Shown here piece by piece: positions 1 through 5,610 of a stretch of 7,482 bases of DNA; within the stretch, counting starts at the first letter, position 1, and the number at the start of each line of letters is the position of its first letter. Location: the NCBI GenBank assembly GCA_023428515.1, contig JAEYXI010000162.1, forward strand, positions 1 to 7,482, written 5' to 3'. Origin of the DNA: Pseudomonadota bacterium (GTDB lineage Bacteria > Pseudomonadota > Alphaproteobacteria > Rhizobiales > Rhizobiaceae). Position numbers and translations under genes: made by a program. The notes beneath the pieces were generated by a model that was not told the DNA's origin, did no database searches, and saw nothing but the letters and a program-made list of their open reading frames with translations.

Positions 1-11
1 TGTGCGAGCCA

Positions 12-40
12 GAACAGTTCGTTCCCGGAATTACCGGAAC
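12..40. promoter_or_regulatory. GAAC/GTTC half-site cluster ahead of tctC (possible operator)
   Basis: Four copies of the same tetranucleotide in alternating orientation lie just before the tctC ribosome binding site: GAAC at 12-15, GTTC at 17-20, GTTC at 21-24 and GAAC at 37-40. Bases 21-28 and 34-40 also form an imperfect inverted repeat (GTTCCCGG against CCGGAAC, one bulged base). This could be a regulator site or a short 5' UTR hairpin. The promoter is not inside the window, and the pattern is short enough to be chance. Confidence 0.2.
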
Positions 41-53
41 CAGGGAGAAGACA

Positions 54-1031
54 ATGAAATCGCTTTTAGCATCGATTGCCCTTGCCGGCGCTGCCTTCGC
101 GCTGCCGCACGCCGCATCCGCCCAGACCTATCCGGAGCGCACCATTACAGTGGTCGTGCCCTTCGCTGCCGGCGGACCGACCGACACGGTGACGCGCCTC
201 GTCGCCGAATCCATGTCCAAGGACCTCGGTCAGCAGGTGATCGTCGAGAATGTCGGCGGCGCCGGCGGCACGCTCGGTGCGGGCCGCGTGGCACAGGCAG
301 ATCCGGATGGCTATACGCTGCTCCTCCACCATATCGGCATGGCGACCAGCGCGACCCTCTACCGCAAGCTGCCCTACGATACGCTCAACGCCTTCGAATA
401 TGTCGGCCTCGTCACCGACGTGCCGATGACCATCGTCGCCCGCAAGGACCTCGAGCCGACCGATCTCAAGGGTCTGATCGAATATGCCAAGGCCAACGCG
501 GACACCGTGACCGTCGCCAATGCCGGTATCGGCGCTGCATCGCATCTTTGCGGCATGATGTTCATGAGCGCGATCGAGACGCCCCTCGTGACCGTCCCCT
601 ACAAGGGCACCGGACCCGCCATGACCGACCTGCTTGGCGGCCAGGTCGACATCATGTGCGACCAGACTACCAACACGACCAAGCAGATCCAGGGCGGCAC
701 CATCAAAGCCTATGCCGTGACCTCGCCTGCCCGCCTCGATGTGCTCAAGGACGTGCCGACCGCCGAGGAGGCCGGCCTGCCCGGCTTCCAGGTCGGCATC
801 TGGCACGGCATCTACGCACCGAAGGGCACGCCGGCGGAAATCACCGAGCGCCTGTCGAAGTCGCTGCAGGTTGCGCTGAAGGACCCGAACGTGGTCGCGC
901 GCTTCGCCGAGCTCGGCACCACCCCCTCCTCGGAAGCCGACGCGACGCCGGCGGCTCTCAAGGCCAAGCTGGAAGCCGAGATCGCGCGCTGGAAGCCGGT
1001 GATCGAAGCCGCCGGCCAGTACGCCGACTGA
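54..1031 (+). CDS. tctC: Tripartite tricarboxylate transporter substrate-binding protein (Bug/TctC family)
   Basis: This is the periplasmic receptor of a tripartite tricarboxylate-type (TTT) secondary transporter; it captures a carboxylate and delivers it to TctA/TctB. The 325-aa length is normal for Bug proteins. A Sec signal peptide ends near residue 23 (ASA before QTYPERT). The mature protein starts with the family signature VVPFAAGGPTD (about 34-44), the loop that holds a substrate carboxylate. ANAGIGAASHL (155-165) and PYKGTGPA (182-189) match the other two ligand-cleft loops. The start is supported by GGGAGAAG at 43-50. tctB and tctA follow on the same strand after a 180-nt gap with a terminator-like hairpin. 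The ligand cannot be read from sequence: Bug receptors bind citrate, tartrate, amino or aromatic acids and others. Family assignment is firm; substrate is unknown. Confidence 0.95.
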   Translation: MKSLLASIALAGAAFALPHAASAQTYPERTITVVVPFAAGGPTDTVTRLVAESMSKDLGQQVIVENVGGAGGTLGAGRVAQADPDGYTLLLHHIGMATSATLYRKLPYDTLNAFEYVGLVTDVPMTIVARKDLEPTDLKGLIEYAKANADTVTVANAGIGAASHLCGMMFMSAIETPLVTVPYKGTGPAMTDLLGGQVDIMCDQTTNTTKQIQGGTIKAYAVTSPARLDVLKDVPTAEEAGLPGFQVGIWHGIYAPKGTPAEITERLSKSLQVALKDPNVVARFAELGTTPSSEADATPAALKAKLEAEIARWKPVIEAAGQYAD

Positions 1032-1059
1032 TTTCCGATCTCGAACCATGAAAAGCTTG

Positions 1060-1093
1060 AACCGGGCGTCGCCATTGGGCGGCGCCCGGTTTT
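1060..1093 (+). terminator. Strong stem-loop with T run between tctC and tctB (attenuating terminator)
   Basis: Bases 1060-1073 pair with 1078-1091 over 14 bp, with one G-T pair and an ATTG tetraloop (1074-1077). The stem runs into TTTT at 1090-1093. It begins 28 nt after the tctC stop. It has the form of an intrinsic terminator, and its place inside an operon suggests partial termination or 3'-end protection of the tctC message, giving more receptor than membrane subunits. Confidence 0.8.
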
Positions 1094-1118
1094 CAACTCC
1101 GCTCTGGTCGCCCTGCAC

Positions 1119-1147
1119 TTGTCTCGCCGTTTTCTCGGGCAGAGTAT
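1119..1147 (+). promoter_or_regulatory. Candidate internal promoter for tctBA
   Basis: TTGTCT (1119-1124, preceded by C, as in the rhizobial CTTGAC -35 box) and GAGTAT (1142-1147) are separated by 17 bp. The pair sits between the tctC terminator and tctB. Neither box is a full match, so this is a candidate only. It would let the membrane subunits be made independently of read-through from tctC. Confidence 0.27.
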
Positions 1148-1211
1148 GGACGGGGGGAAAGACGAGCGGACACGGCGGACATTCGAATCCGCCATCAGGA
1201 GGAGCCACTTC

Positions 1212-1670
1212 ATGAAGCCGGCGACATTCGACCCGACCAACATCATCTGCGGCGCATTCTTCATTCTCGTGGGAGCAGTTTTCGCCTGGCAGTCGCTTGA
1301 GGTCGAGCTTGGCAGTTGGCTGCGCATCGGTCCCGGCGGCATGCCGCTGGCGCTCTCGCTGCTCCTCATCCTGCTCGGCGCAATCATCCTGCTGGCGGCC
1401 TTGCGTGAAGTCGGCGAGCCGGTCGGCGCAATCGCCTGGCGCGGCATCGTCTTCATCACCCTCGCTCCGATCATTTTCGGCTTCACCGTGCGCGGCCTGG
1501 GTTTCGTCGGTGCGGTCTTCATCACCGCGCTCTTCGCCTCCTTTGCCTCGCTGAGGATGACGCCGCTGCGCGCGCTGCTGCTCTCCGCGGCGCTCACCGC
1601 GTTCTCGACTGCCGTGTTCAGCTACGGGCTGGGCCTGCCGTTCGAACGCTTCGGCCCCTGGCTGCGCTGA
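1212..1670 (+). CDS. tctB: Tripartite tricarboxylate transporter small membrane subunit (TctB family)
   Basis: This 152-aa inner-membrane protein is the small subunit of the TTT transporter. It has four to five hydrophobic segments, near residues 10-27, 44-64, 78-94, 97-113 and 120-140. The IGPGGMP motif (39-45), between the first two segments, is typical of TctB. The start at 1212 is chosen because AGGAGGAG (1197-1204) lies 7 nt upstream. An in-frame ATG at 1119 would add 31 charged residues that do not look like TctB and has no ribosome binding site. A small hairpin (GGCGGA 1174-1179 with TCCGCC 1188-1193) lies 3 nt before the ribosome binding site. tctA starts 10 nt after the stop, so the two are surely translated from one message. 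TctB sequences are poorly conserved; this call rests on size, membrane pattern, motif and position. Confidence 0.92.
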   Translation: MKPATFDPTNIICGAFFILVGAVFAWQSLEVELGSWLRIGPGGMPLALSLLLILLGAIILLAALREVGEPVGAIAWRGIVFITLAPIIFGFTVRGLGFVGAVFITALFASFASLRMTPLRALLLSAALTAFSTAVFSYGLGLPFERFGPWLR

Positions 1671-1680
1671 GGAGGCAAGC

Positions 1681-3189
1681 ATGGATCTTCTCGGCAACCT
1701 CGCGCTCGGCTTTGCGACCGCCTCCACCCTGGCCAATGTCGGCTTCTGTCTCATAGGCGTGCTGCTCGGCACGCTGATCGGCGTGCTGCCGGGCATCGGC
1801 GCCACCGCCACAATCGCGATGCTCCTCCCGATCACCTTCCAGATCGGCGACCCGGTCTCGTCCCTGATCATGCTGGCCGGCATCTACTACGGCGCCCAAT
1901 ATGGTGGTTCGACCACCGCGATCCTCATCAACATGCCGGGTGAGTCCTCCTCCGCCGTGACGGCCATCGACGGCTATCAGATGGCAAGGAACGGCCGCGC
2001 CGGCGTGGCGCTCGCCACCGCCGCGATCGGTTCCTTCGTAGCCGGCACGATCGCCACCGTGCTCATCGCCCTCTTCGCGCCGCCGCTCACCACCGTTGCG
2101 CTGAAATTCGGCTCCGCCGAATATTGCTCGCTGATGGTCGTCGGCCTCGTCATGTCGGTGGCGCTGGCGCACGGCTCGGTGGTCAAGGCGATCGCCATGG
2201 TGGTGCTCGGCCTGCTGCTCGGCCTCGTCGGCCAGGACGTCATCTCCGGCGCCTCGCGCCTGAACTTCGGCCTCATCCAGCTTGGCGACCAGCTCAACTT
2301 CGTCGCCATCGCCGTCGGTCTCTTCGGCATCGCCGAGATCCTGCGCAATCTCGAGGATGAACGGACACGCGAGGTGCTGATGGCGAAGGTCACCGGGTTG
2401 ATGCCGACGCGCGAGGATTTCCGCCGCATGGCTGCCCCCATCTTGCGCGGCACGGCGCTTGGCTCGGCGCTCGGCATCCTGCCCGGCAACGGCGCGGTGC
2501 TCGCCGCTTTCGCGTCCTATTCGATCGAAAAGCGCGTCTCCGACCGCCCGCAGGAATTCGGCCGCGGCGCGCTAGCCGGCGTCGCCGGTCCCGAATCCGC
2601 CAACAATGCCGGTGCGCAGACCTCCTTCATCCCTATGCTGACGCTCGGCATTCCCGCCAACCCGGTCATGGCGCTGATGATCGGCGCGATGATCATCCAG
2701 GGCATCGTGCCCGGCCCGAACGTGGCGGCGGAAAACCCGGCCCTCTTCTGGGGCCTGATCGCCTCCATGTGGATCGGCAACCTGCTCCTGATCATCCTCA
2801 ACCTGCCGCTGATCGGGCTCTGGGTGAAGCTCTTGAAGGTGCCTTACTACGTCCTCTTCCCGATCATCATGGCGTTCTGCTCGATCGGCGTTTACAGCGT
2901 GAATTCCAACGTCTGGGACCTCTACGTCGTCGCCTTCTTCGGCCTGCTTGGCTATTTCCTGCTGAAGCTGCGCTGCGAGCCCGCGCCGCTGCTGCTAGGC
3001 TTTGTGCTCGGTCCCTTGCTCGAGGAGAATCTGCGCCGCGCCATGATCCTGTCGCGCGGCGATCCCACCACCTTCGTCACGCGGCCGATCAGCGCCGGCC
3101 TGCTGCTATTGGCCGCCGCCGTGCTTGTCGTCGTCTTCCTGCCGTCTGTCCGCAAGAAGCGCGAGGAGGTCTTCGTCGAGGAGGATTGA
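1681..3189 (+). CDS. tctA: Tripartite tricarboxylate transporter large membrane subunit (TctA family)
   Basis: This is the main permease subunit, which probably uses an ion gradient to import the carboxylate brought by TctC. It is 502 aa, normal for TctA, and has about 11-12 hydrophobic segments. The first signature, GTLIGVLPGIGATATIAMLLP, begins at residue 30; the conserved stretch YYGAQYGGSTTAILINMPG covers 69-87. A related pair recurs in the second half: GTALGSALGILPGNG from residue 257 and GPESANNAGAQ from 303, ending in IPGNP-like LGIPANP. This is the two-fold repeat typical of the family. A GGAGG at 1671-1675 immediately follows the tctB stop and sets the start. The C-terminus is basic then acidic and cytoplasmic in appearance. 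No frameshift or missing motif is seen, so the transporter looks functional. Confidence 0.96.
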   Translation: MDLLGNLALGFATASTLANVGFCLIGVLLGTLIGVLPGIGATATIAMLLPITFQIGDPVSSLIMLAGIYYGAQYGGSTTAILINMPGESSSAVTAIDGYQMARNGRAGVALATAAIGSFVAGTIATVLIALFAPPLTTVALKFGSAEYCSLMVVGLVMSVALAHGSVVKAIAMVVLGLLLGLVGQDVISGASRLNFGLIQLGDQLNFVAIAVGLFGIAEILRNLEDERTREVLMAKVTGLMPTREDFRRMAAPILRGTALGSALGILPGNGAVLAAFASYSIEKRVSDRPQEFGRGALAGVAGPESANNAGAQTSFIPMLTLGIPANPVMALMIGAMIIQGIVPGPNVAAENPALFWGLIASMWIGNLLLIILNLPLIGLWVKLLKVPYYVLFPIIMAFCSIGVYSVNSNVWDLYVVAFFGLLGYFLLKLRCEPAPLLLGFVLGPLLEENLRRAMILSRGDPTTFVTRPISAGLLLLAAAVLVVVFLPSVRKKREEVFVEED

Positions 3190-3203
3190 TCGCCCGGCTA
3201 AAA

Positions 3204-3244
3204 CAATTCCGGCAAAGTGCGCAGCGGTTTTTCGTCCGGAATTG
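3204..3244. repeat. CAATTCCGG/CCGGAATTG palindromic intergenic element, also a terminator for the - strand gene
   Basis: A perfect 9-bp inverted repeat (3204-3212 with 3236-3244) encloses 23 bases. It sits between the convergent tctA (stop 3189) and the L,D-transpeptidase gene (stop 3261). Read on the - strand, the stem is followed by TTTT (AAAA at 3200-3203 on +), so it can act as an intrinsic terminator for the transpeptidase message. From memory, very similar elements with an ACCGCTGCGCAC-like centre are abundant between rhizobial genes. Only one copy is in this window, so the repeat status is recalled rather than shown. Confidence 0.6.
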
Positions 3245-3260
3245 CGTGAGCAAATAGACT

Positions 3261-3692
3261 CTAGTGCCGGATGATGATGCGCGTGTTCTTCAACCCTTCG
3301 GCCTTGGCCAGCGCGAAAAGCTTGGCGGCATGGGCCGGCGCAAGACGGACGCAACCCGACGAGGCAGGCCGCCCGAGCTTGCCTGTCTGGTAGGTGCCGT
3401 GAACGGCGTAGTTGCCGTTGTAGAAGATCGAATACGGCATCGGCGCGTTGTTGTATCGGCTGGACTTGTGATGGCGCGAAAACCATTTCGCCGACCAGCT
3501 GCCGGTCGGCGTGACCTTGCCGCGCCGCGCCGTCGAGACGGGCCAGCGTCCGATGACGGTGCCGCGGTGCATCACTGTCATCGTCTGCGTGGAAATCGAC
3601 ACGTTCGCCGTCAGCGTTGCAGCCGATGCGACAGGAGCCTGCGCGAGTGCGAGGCCCAGCGCCGCCGCGATCAACGGTAGGATTCTTTTCAT
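3261..3692 (-). CDS. Single-domain L,D-transpeptidase (YkuD family), exported
   Basis: This 143-aa protein is a short YkuD-fold enzyme acting on peptidoglycan in the periplasm. It could form 3-3 cross-links, exchange terminal D-residues, or attach envelope proteins to the wall, as some alphaproteobacterial members do. A signal peptide covers residues 1-25 (MKRILPLIAAALG...ASA). The catalytic region is complete: H98-G99, then SSGCVRL at 112-118 with nucleophile C114 and R116. There is no LysM or other wall-binding domain. The start at 3692 gives a clean signal peptide; an in-frame ATG at 3725 would add MVTTWVQATLV. Neither start has a strong ribosome binding site. The gene diverges from the small secreted-protein gene at 4021 and converges on tctA. 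The family is certain; which of its reactions it catalyses is not. Confidence 0.93.
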   Translation of the reverse strand: MKRILPLIAAALGLALAQAPVASAATLTANVSISTQTMTVMHRGTVIGRWPVSTARRGKVTPTGSWSAKWFSRHHKSSRYNNAPMPYSIFYNGNYAVHGTYQTGKLGRPASSGCVRLAPAHAAKLFALAKAEGLKNTRIIIRH

Positions 3693-3801
3693 GACCAGCG
3701 TTGCCTGTACCCAAGTTGTCACCATTAAGTGCTCTAAATTGTTATCATTTTGTTGACGTGCCGCAGCTTGTCGATCGCGGGCGCTCCCTTGCGGGAAGCC
3801 A

Positions 3802-3831
3802 TTGACGTCGAGGGCCGGCTGGCCCGATTAT
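3802..3831 (+). promoter_or_regulatory. Candidate promoter for the small secreted-protein gene
   Basis: TTGACG (3802-3807) and GATTAT (3826-3831) are 18 bp apart and point toward the gene at 4021. Transcription would start near 3838 and give a 5' UTR of about 180 nt. The -10 box coincides with the loop of a stem-loop (CCCGA 3823-3827, TCGGG 3832-3836). The match is moderate and untested. Confidence 0.3.
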
Positions 3832-3978
3832 TCGGGTTCGGGGCTGGGGAGTCCTGCCGATGAATTCGAATCCGGGATGTCGCATGTGCGGTCTCTGCGC
3901 CGCGCAATGGCTGTTTTGCGGGAAAATGTCTGGCTAGTTGCCACGCTGAGACAGCCGGACTTCGTGTTGACTAAGGGA

Positions 3979-3999
3979 GGCTGCGCATGGCGCGCAGCC
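3979..3999 (+). promoter_or_regulatory. 5' UTR hairpin with an ATG in its loop
   Basis: GGCTGCGC (3979-3986) pairs perfectly with GCGCAGCC (3992-3999) around the 5-base loop ATGGC. The loop ATG (3987) is preceded by AAGGGAGG (3973-3980) at ideal spacing, and the last bases of that ribosome binding site lie in the stem. The hairpin ends 9 nt before the ribosome binding site of the real gene at 4021. It could affect ribosome loading at either site. There is no T run, so it is not a terminator. Confidence 0.5.
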
Positions 4000-4020
4000 G
4001 GATTGGCTGGGAGGGAAGTC

Positions 4021-4272
4021 ATGTTGAAATGGAGTGCAGGTCGCCGCCTTGTCGGTCTTTGCGGTGCTGCGGCCCTTTTGCTCGAAGTCGTCGGCGGCAG
4101 CGCCGCGGCCGCGACGATCACGATCCAACGGACCAACATCTATATCAACACGCTGCCGAAGGGCTGCGTGAAGACCAGCTACAACAACGACCAGGTGGTC
4201 GTCTGGAGATGCGGCAAGCTCTATTACCAGCCGTATAATGGCCGCTACGTGCGCGTCTATATCATCAACTGA
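4021..4272 (+). CDS. Small secreted protein with a single cysteine pair, function unknown
   Basis: This 83-aa product has a signal peptide (basic MLKWSAGRR, hydrophobic core 11-25, likely cleavage near residues 30-31 in GSAAAA/T). The mature part is about 52 residues and rich in Tyr, Val, Ile and Asn. Two cysteines, C49 (LPKGCV) and C64 (VWRCGK), could form a disulfide in the periplasm. The tail alternates aromatic and beta-branched residues (LYYQPYNGRYVRVYIIN), suggesting a small beta structure. The start is chosen from GGGAGGG at 4009-4015, 5 nt ahead of the ATG, and from the signal peptide. I recall similar short proteins in rhizobia but know no function. The gene converges on the lipoprotein pair, 39 nt apart. 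Confidence 0.8.
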   Translation: MLKWSAGRRLVGLCGAAALLLEVVGGSAAAATITIQRTNIYINTLPKGCVKTSYNNDQVVVWRCGKLYYQPYNGRYVRVYIIN

Positions 4273-4311
4273 CGATAGCCTGGCGGTCGAAAGATTGCCT
4301 TCGGCCCCTGG

Positions 4312-4455
4312 CTACCGGGCCGAGCATGAGGAGCCGACCATGGCGCAATTTGCCGGCCTGTAACCATCGGCCGTCGATGTCGCCTGGCACCCGGACGCCG
4401 CACACGCGGCGGCGACCACAACCATTGCCATTACAAATCGGTGGCTGCGAAGCAT
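4312..4455 (-). CDS. Small lipoprotein, 47 aa, paralogue of the adjacent gene
   Basis: The reverse strand encodes 47 residues: a basic start (MLRSHR), a hydrophobic core and lipobox AASGC with lipidated C23. The mature peptide is only 25 residues: it begins CQATSTADGYR and continues PANCAMVGSSC then SAR. The start is supported by GAGGAGAG (4463-4470 on the + strand, read in reverse), 7 nt upstream. The same core, GCQATSTA then Y(R/K)PANCAMVGSSC, occurs in the neighbouring gene at 4516-4659. Conservation of the mature part while the signal peptide diverged is good evidence that both are translated. Two further cysteines could pair with each other or across subunits. The gene is the last of the - strand run, 60 nt after its paralogue. 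Function is unknown. Confidence 0.8.
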   Translation of the reverse strand: MLRSHRFVMAMVVVAAACAASGCQATSTADGYRPANCAMVGSSCSAR

Positions 4456-4515
4456 TGCCTACTCTCCTCGACTATTCCGAGATCCGGCACAGTATCTGTC
4501 CGCGGCTGGCTCGGA

Positions 4516-4659
4516 TCAGAAGAAATGATGAGTGCGTCCGCATGACGAGCCTACCATAGCGCAATTGGCCGGCTTGTAGGGACCTGCCGTGGATGTCGCC
4601 TGGCAGCCCGCGACAACGCCCATGGCGACAAATAACAGCAACAGTCGAATCTGAAACAT
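4516..4659 (-). CDS. Small lipoprotein, 47 aa, first of a tandem pair
   Basis: The product has a short lipoprotein signal (MFQIRLLLLFVAMG) and lipobox VVAGC with lipidated C19. The mature part is 29 residues: CQATSTAGPYK, then PANCAMVGSSC, then GRTHHFF. It shares nearly all of the mature core with the gene at 4312-4455. The ATG at 4659 is chosen because GAGG lies 6 nt upstream and the lipobox then falls at the usual place; an in-frame ATG at 4704 would put 15 extra residues, partly from a terminator stem, before the signal. The gene lies just past the stem-loop that ends the FecR gene, so it depends on read-through or on its own promoter. A CTATAA at 4714-4719 (- strand) could be a -10 box. 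Function is unknown. Confidence 0.82.
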   Translation of the reverse strand: MFQIRLLLLFVAMGVVAGCQATSTAGPYKPANCAMVGSSCGRTHHFF

Positions 4660-4674
4660 TGTTGGCCTCGTAGT

Positions 4675-4708
4675 AAAATGCCCGCCGCTAGAACCGGCGG
4701 GCATTTTT
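4675..4708. terminator. Bidirectional-type terminator between the FecR gene and the lipoprotein pair
   Basis: Ten perfect base pairs (4678-4687 with 4695-4704) enclose the 7-base loop CTAGAAC. AAAA lies at 4675-4678 and TTTTT at 4704-4708, so a T run follows the stem on either strand. On the - strand it starts 6 nt after the FecR stop codon and ends 15 nt before the ATG of the lipoprotein gene. It is best read as the end of the FecR transcript. Confidence 0.82.
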
Positions 4709-4713
4709 GGACC

Positions 4714-5502
4714 TTATAGGTTGCCTCCGCAACTGGGGCCGCACCCGCCGCCTTGGCTCGGAGGCTCGCCGGTGCGCCCGGTGTTTTCGCGGCCGCCGCC
4801 GCGTTCCTTGCCCCGCGTCGACGACGAGGATAGGCCGCAGCTGCCGCCGAATGCACTTTGGAACCCGCGCGAAAGCCGTTGCCGGCCGGACAGGAACGGG
4901 AACGCCTCGTCGGTTCCGACCGCGGCGAAGATATCGCGGTTGACCCGCGAAGCTTCGCTCACGCCGCCGCCGGGCGTGGCGACGACGACATCGCAGCGCC
5001 TGCGCAAGTCCTGACAGCCGTTGGAGCCGCAGAAGCGCGCGGCGCCGCTCAGCAGCACCACCGAAGTGATGCCGCCGGGGCCGACGAAGATGTCGAGCCT
5101 AGTGCCGCGGATGCCGATCGTGCCCGCGGGCGTGACGATCTCATAGGCTTCCGACTTGGACTTGCCGCTGATCCAGCGAAAGGAACCGCGCGCCGCGTTG
5201 AGCGTCAGTTGGTTGAACGTCTTGGAGCCGTTGTAGATGAAACGGTCGATGACGACAGACGAATTCTTGCCGACGGCGAACTTGGTCCCGTCGGAGAACC
5301 TGAACTCGCCAAGTCCGCTCGCGGACGTGTTGATGCGCTCGTCGCGATAGACGGGCGACTTGACGGCGAGCGGACCCCGGTCGCCTGTGACCGATGTGCG
5401 GATGAGCGTTGCCTGGCCTACTTGTTCCTGCGAATGGGCAGGAAACATCGACGTGGCCATGATGGCGGCGCCGGCTGCAGCGGTCTTCAGTATTAAAGTC
5501 AT
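4714..5502 (-). CDS. Exported FecR-domain protein with a Gly/Ser/Cys-rich tail
   Basis: This 262-aa protein has a Sec signal (1-24, MTLILKTAAAG...PAHS) and a FecR domain at about 45-150. Recognisable elements are DERINTSASGLGEFRFSDGT, then VGKNSSVVID, LNAARGSFRW and IVTPAGTIGIRGTRLDI (about 122-138). The classic FecR N-terminal anti-sigma region and inner-membrane helix are absent, so this is a freely periplasmic FecR-like protein and not a ferric-citrate sigma regulator. The stretch after 155 has three cysteines (FCGSNGCQDLRRRC), and the C-terminus (221-262) is low-complexity Ser/Gly/Arg, ending GGGCGPSCGGNL. Start: GAGGAAGG lies 6 nt upstream of 5502, and a TTGACA (5560-5565, - strand) may be its -35 box, though no good -10 follows. 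No sigma factor or TonB receptor is near. The domain is clear; its role is unknown. Confidence 0.88.
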   Translation of the reverse strand: MTLILKTAAAGAAIMATSMFPAHSQEQVGQATLIRTSVTGDRGPLAVKSPVYRDERINTSASGLGEFRFSDGTKFAVGKNSSVVIDRFIYNGSKTFNQLTLNAARGSFRWISGKSKSEAYEIVTPAGTIGIRGTRLDIFVGPGGITSVVLLSGAARFCGSNGCQDLRRRCDVVVATPGGGVSEASRVNRDIFAAVGTDEAFPFLSGRQRLSRGFQSAFGGSCGLSSSSTRGKERGGGRENTGRTGEPPSQGGGCGPSCGGNL

Positions 5503-5610
5503 TCGTGCCTTCCTCGGTTAAGAGGCGGCGACACTACCGACGGCGCTGTAACTTACCGATGTCAACCGGCAATGACCTCGTTACCGGAATGATACAAACG
5601 CCCGGCCGGG

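Larger units (their letters stand above)
3693..4020. other. Divergent intergenic region (328 bp) between the transpeptidase and the small secreted-protein gene
   Basis: No convincing gene is present. The left end is an AT-rich patch (about 3723-3756) with three TTGT copies, probably the promoter zone of the - strand transpeptidase, although no clear -35/-10 pair can be named. Further right are a candidate + strand promoter (3802-3831), two overlapping stem-loops (3812-3825 and 3823-3836) and a hairpin at 3979-3999. An open frame runs in from 3802 upstream of the small gene, but its residues look like chance and it has no ribosome binding site. Confidence 0.6.

Noticed and set aside
66..1883. 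605-codon open frame on the - strand across tctC, tctB and tctA
   Set aside because: It is antisense to three well-supported genes, is Arg/Asp/Gly/His-rich, and reflects high-GC codon bias.
3264..3756. + strand open frames opposite the L,D-transpeptidase
   Set aside because: They are antisense to a gene with intact catalytic motifs and have chance-like composition.
3802..4020. 73-residue N-terminal extension of the small secreted protein
   Set aside because: The extension looks random, lacks a ribosome binding site and would bury the signal peptide that starts at 4021.
5531..5590. TTACCG direct repeats (5553-5558 and 5581-5586) as an operator of the FecR gene
   Set aside because: Only six identical bases, 28 nt apart from start to start, with no symmetry; likely chance.
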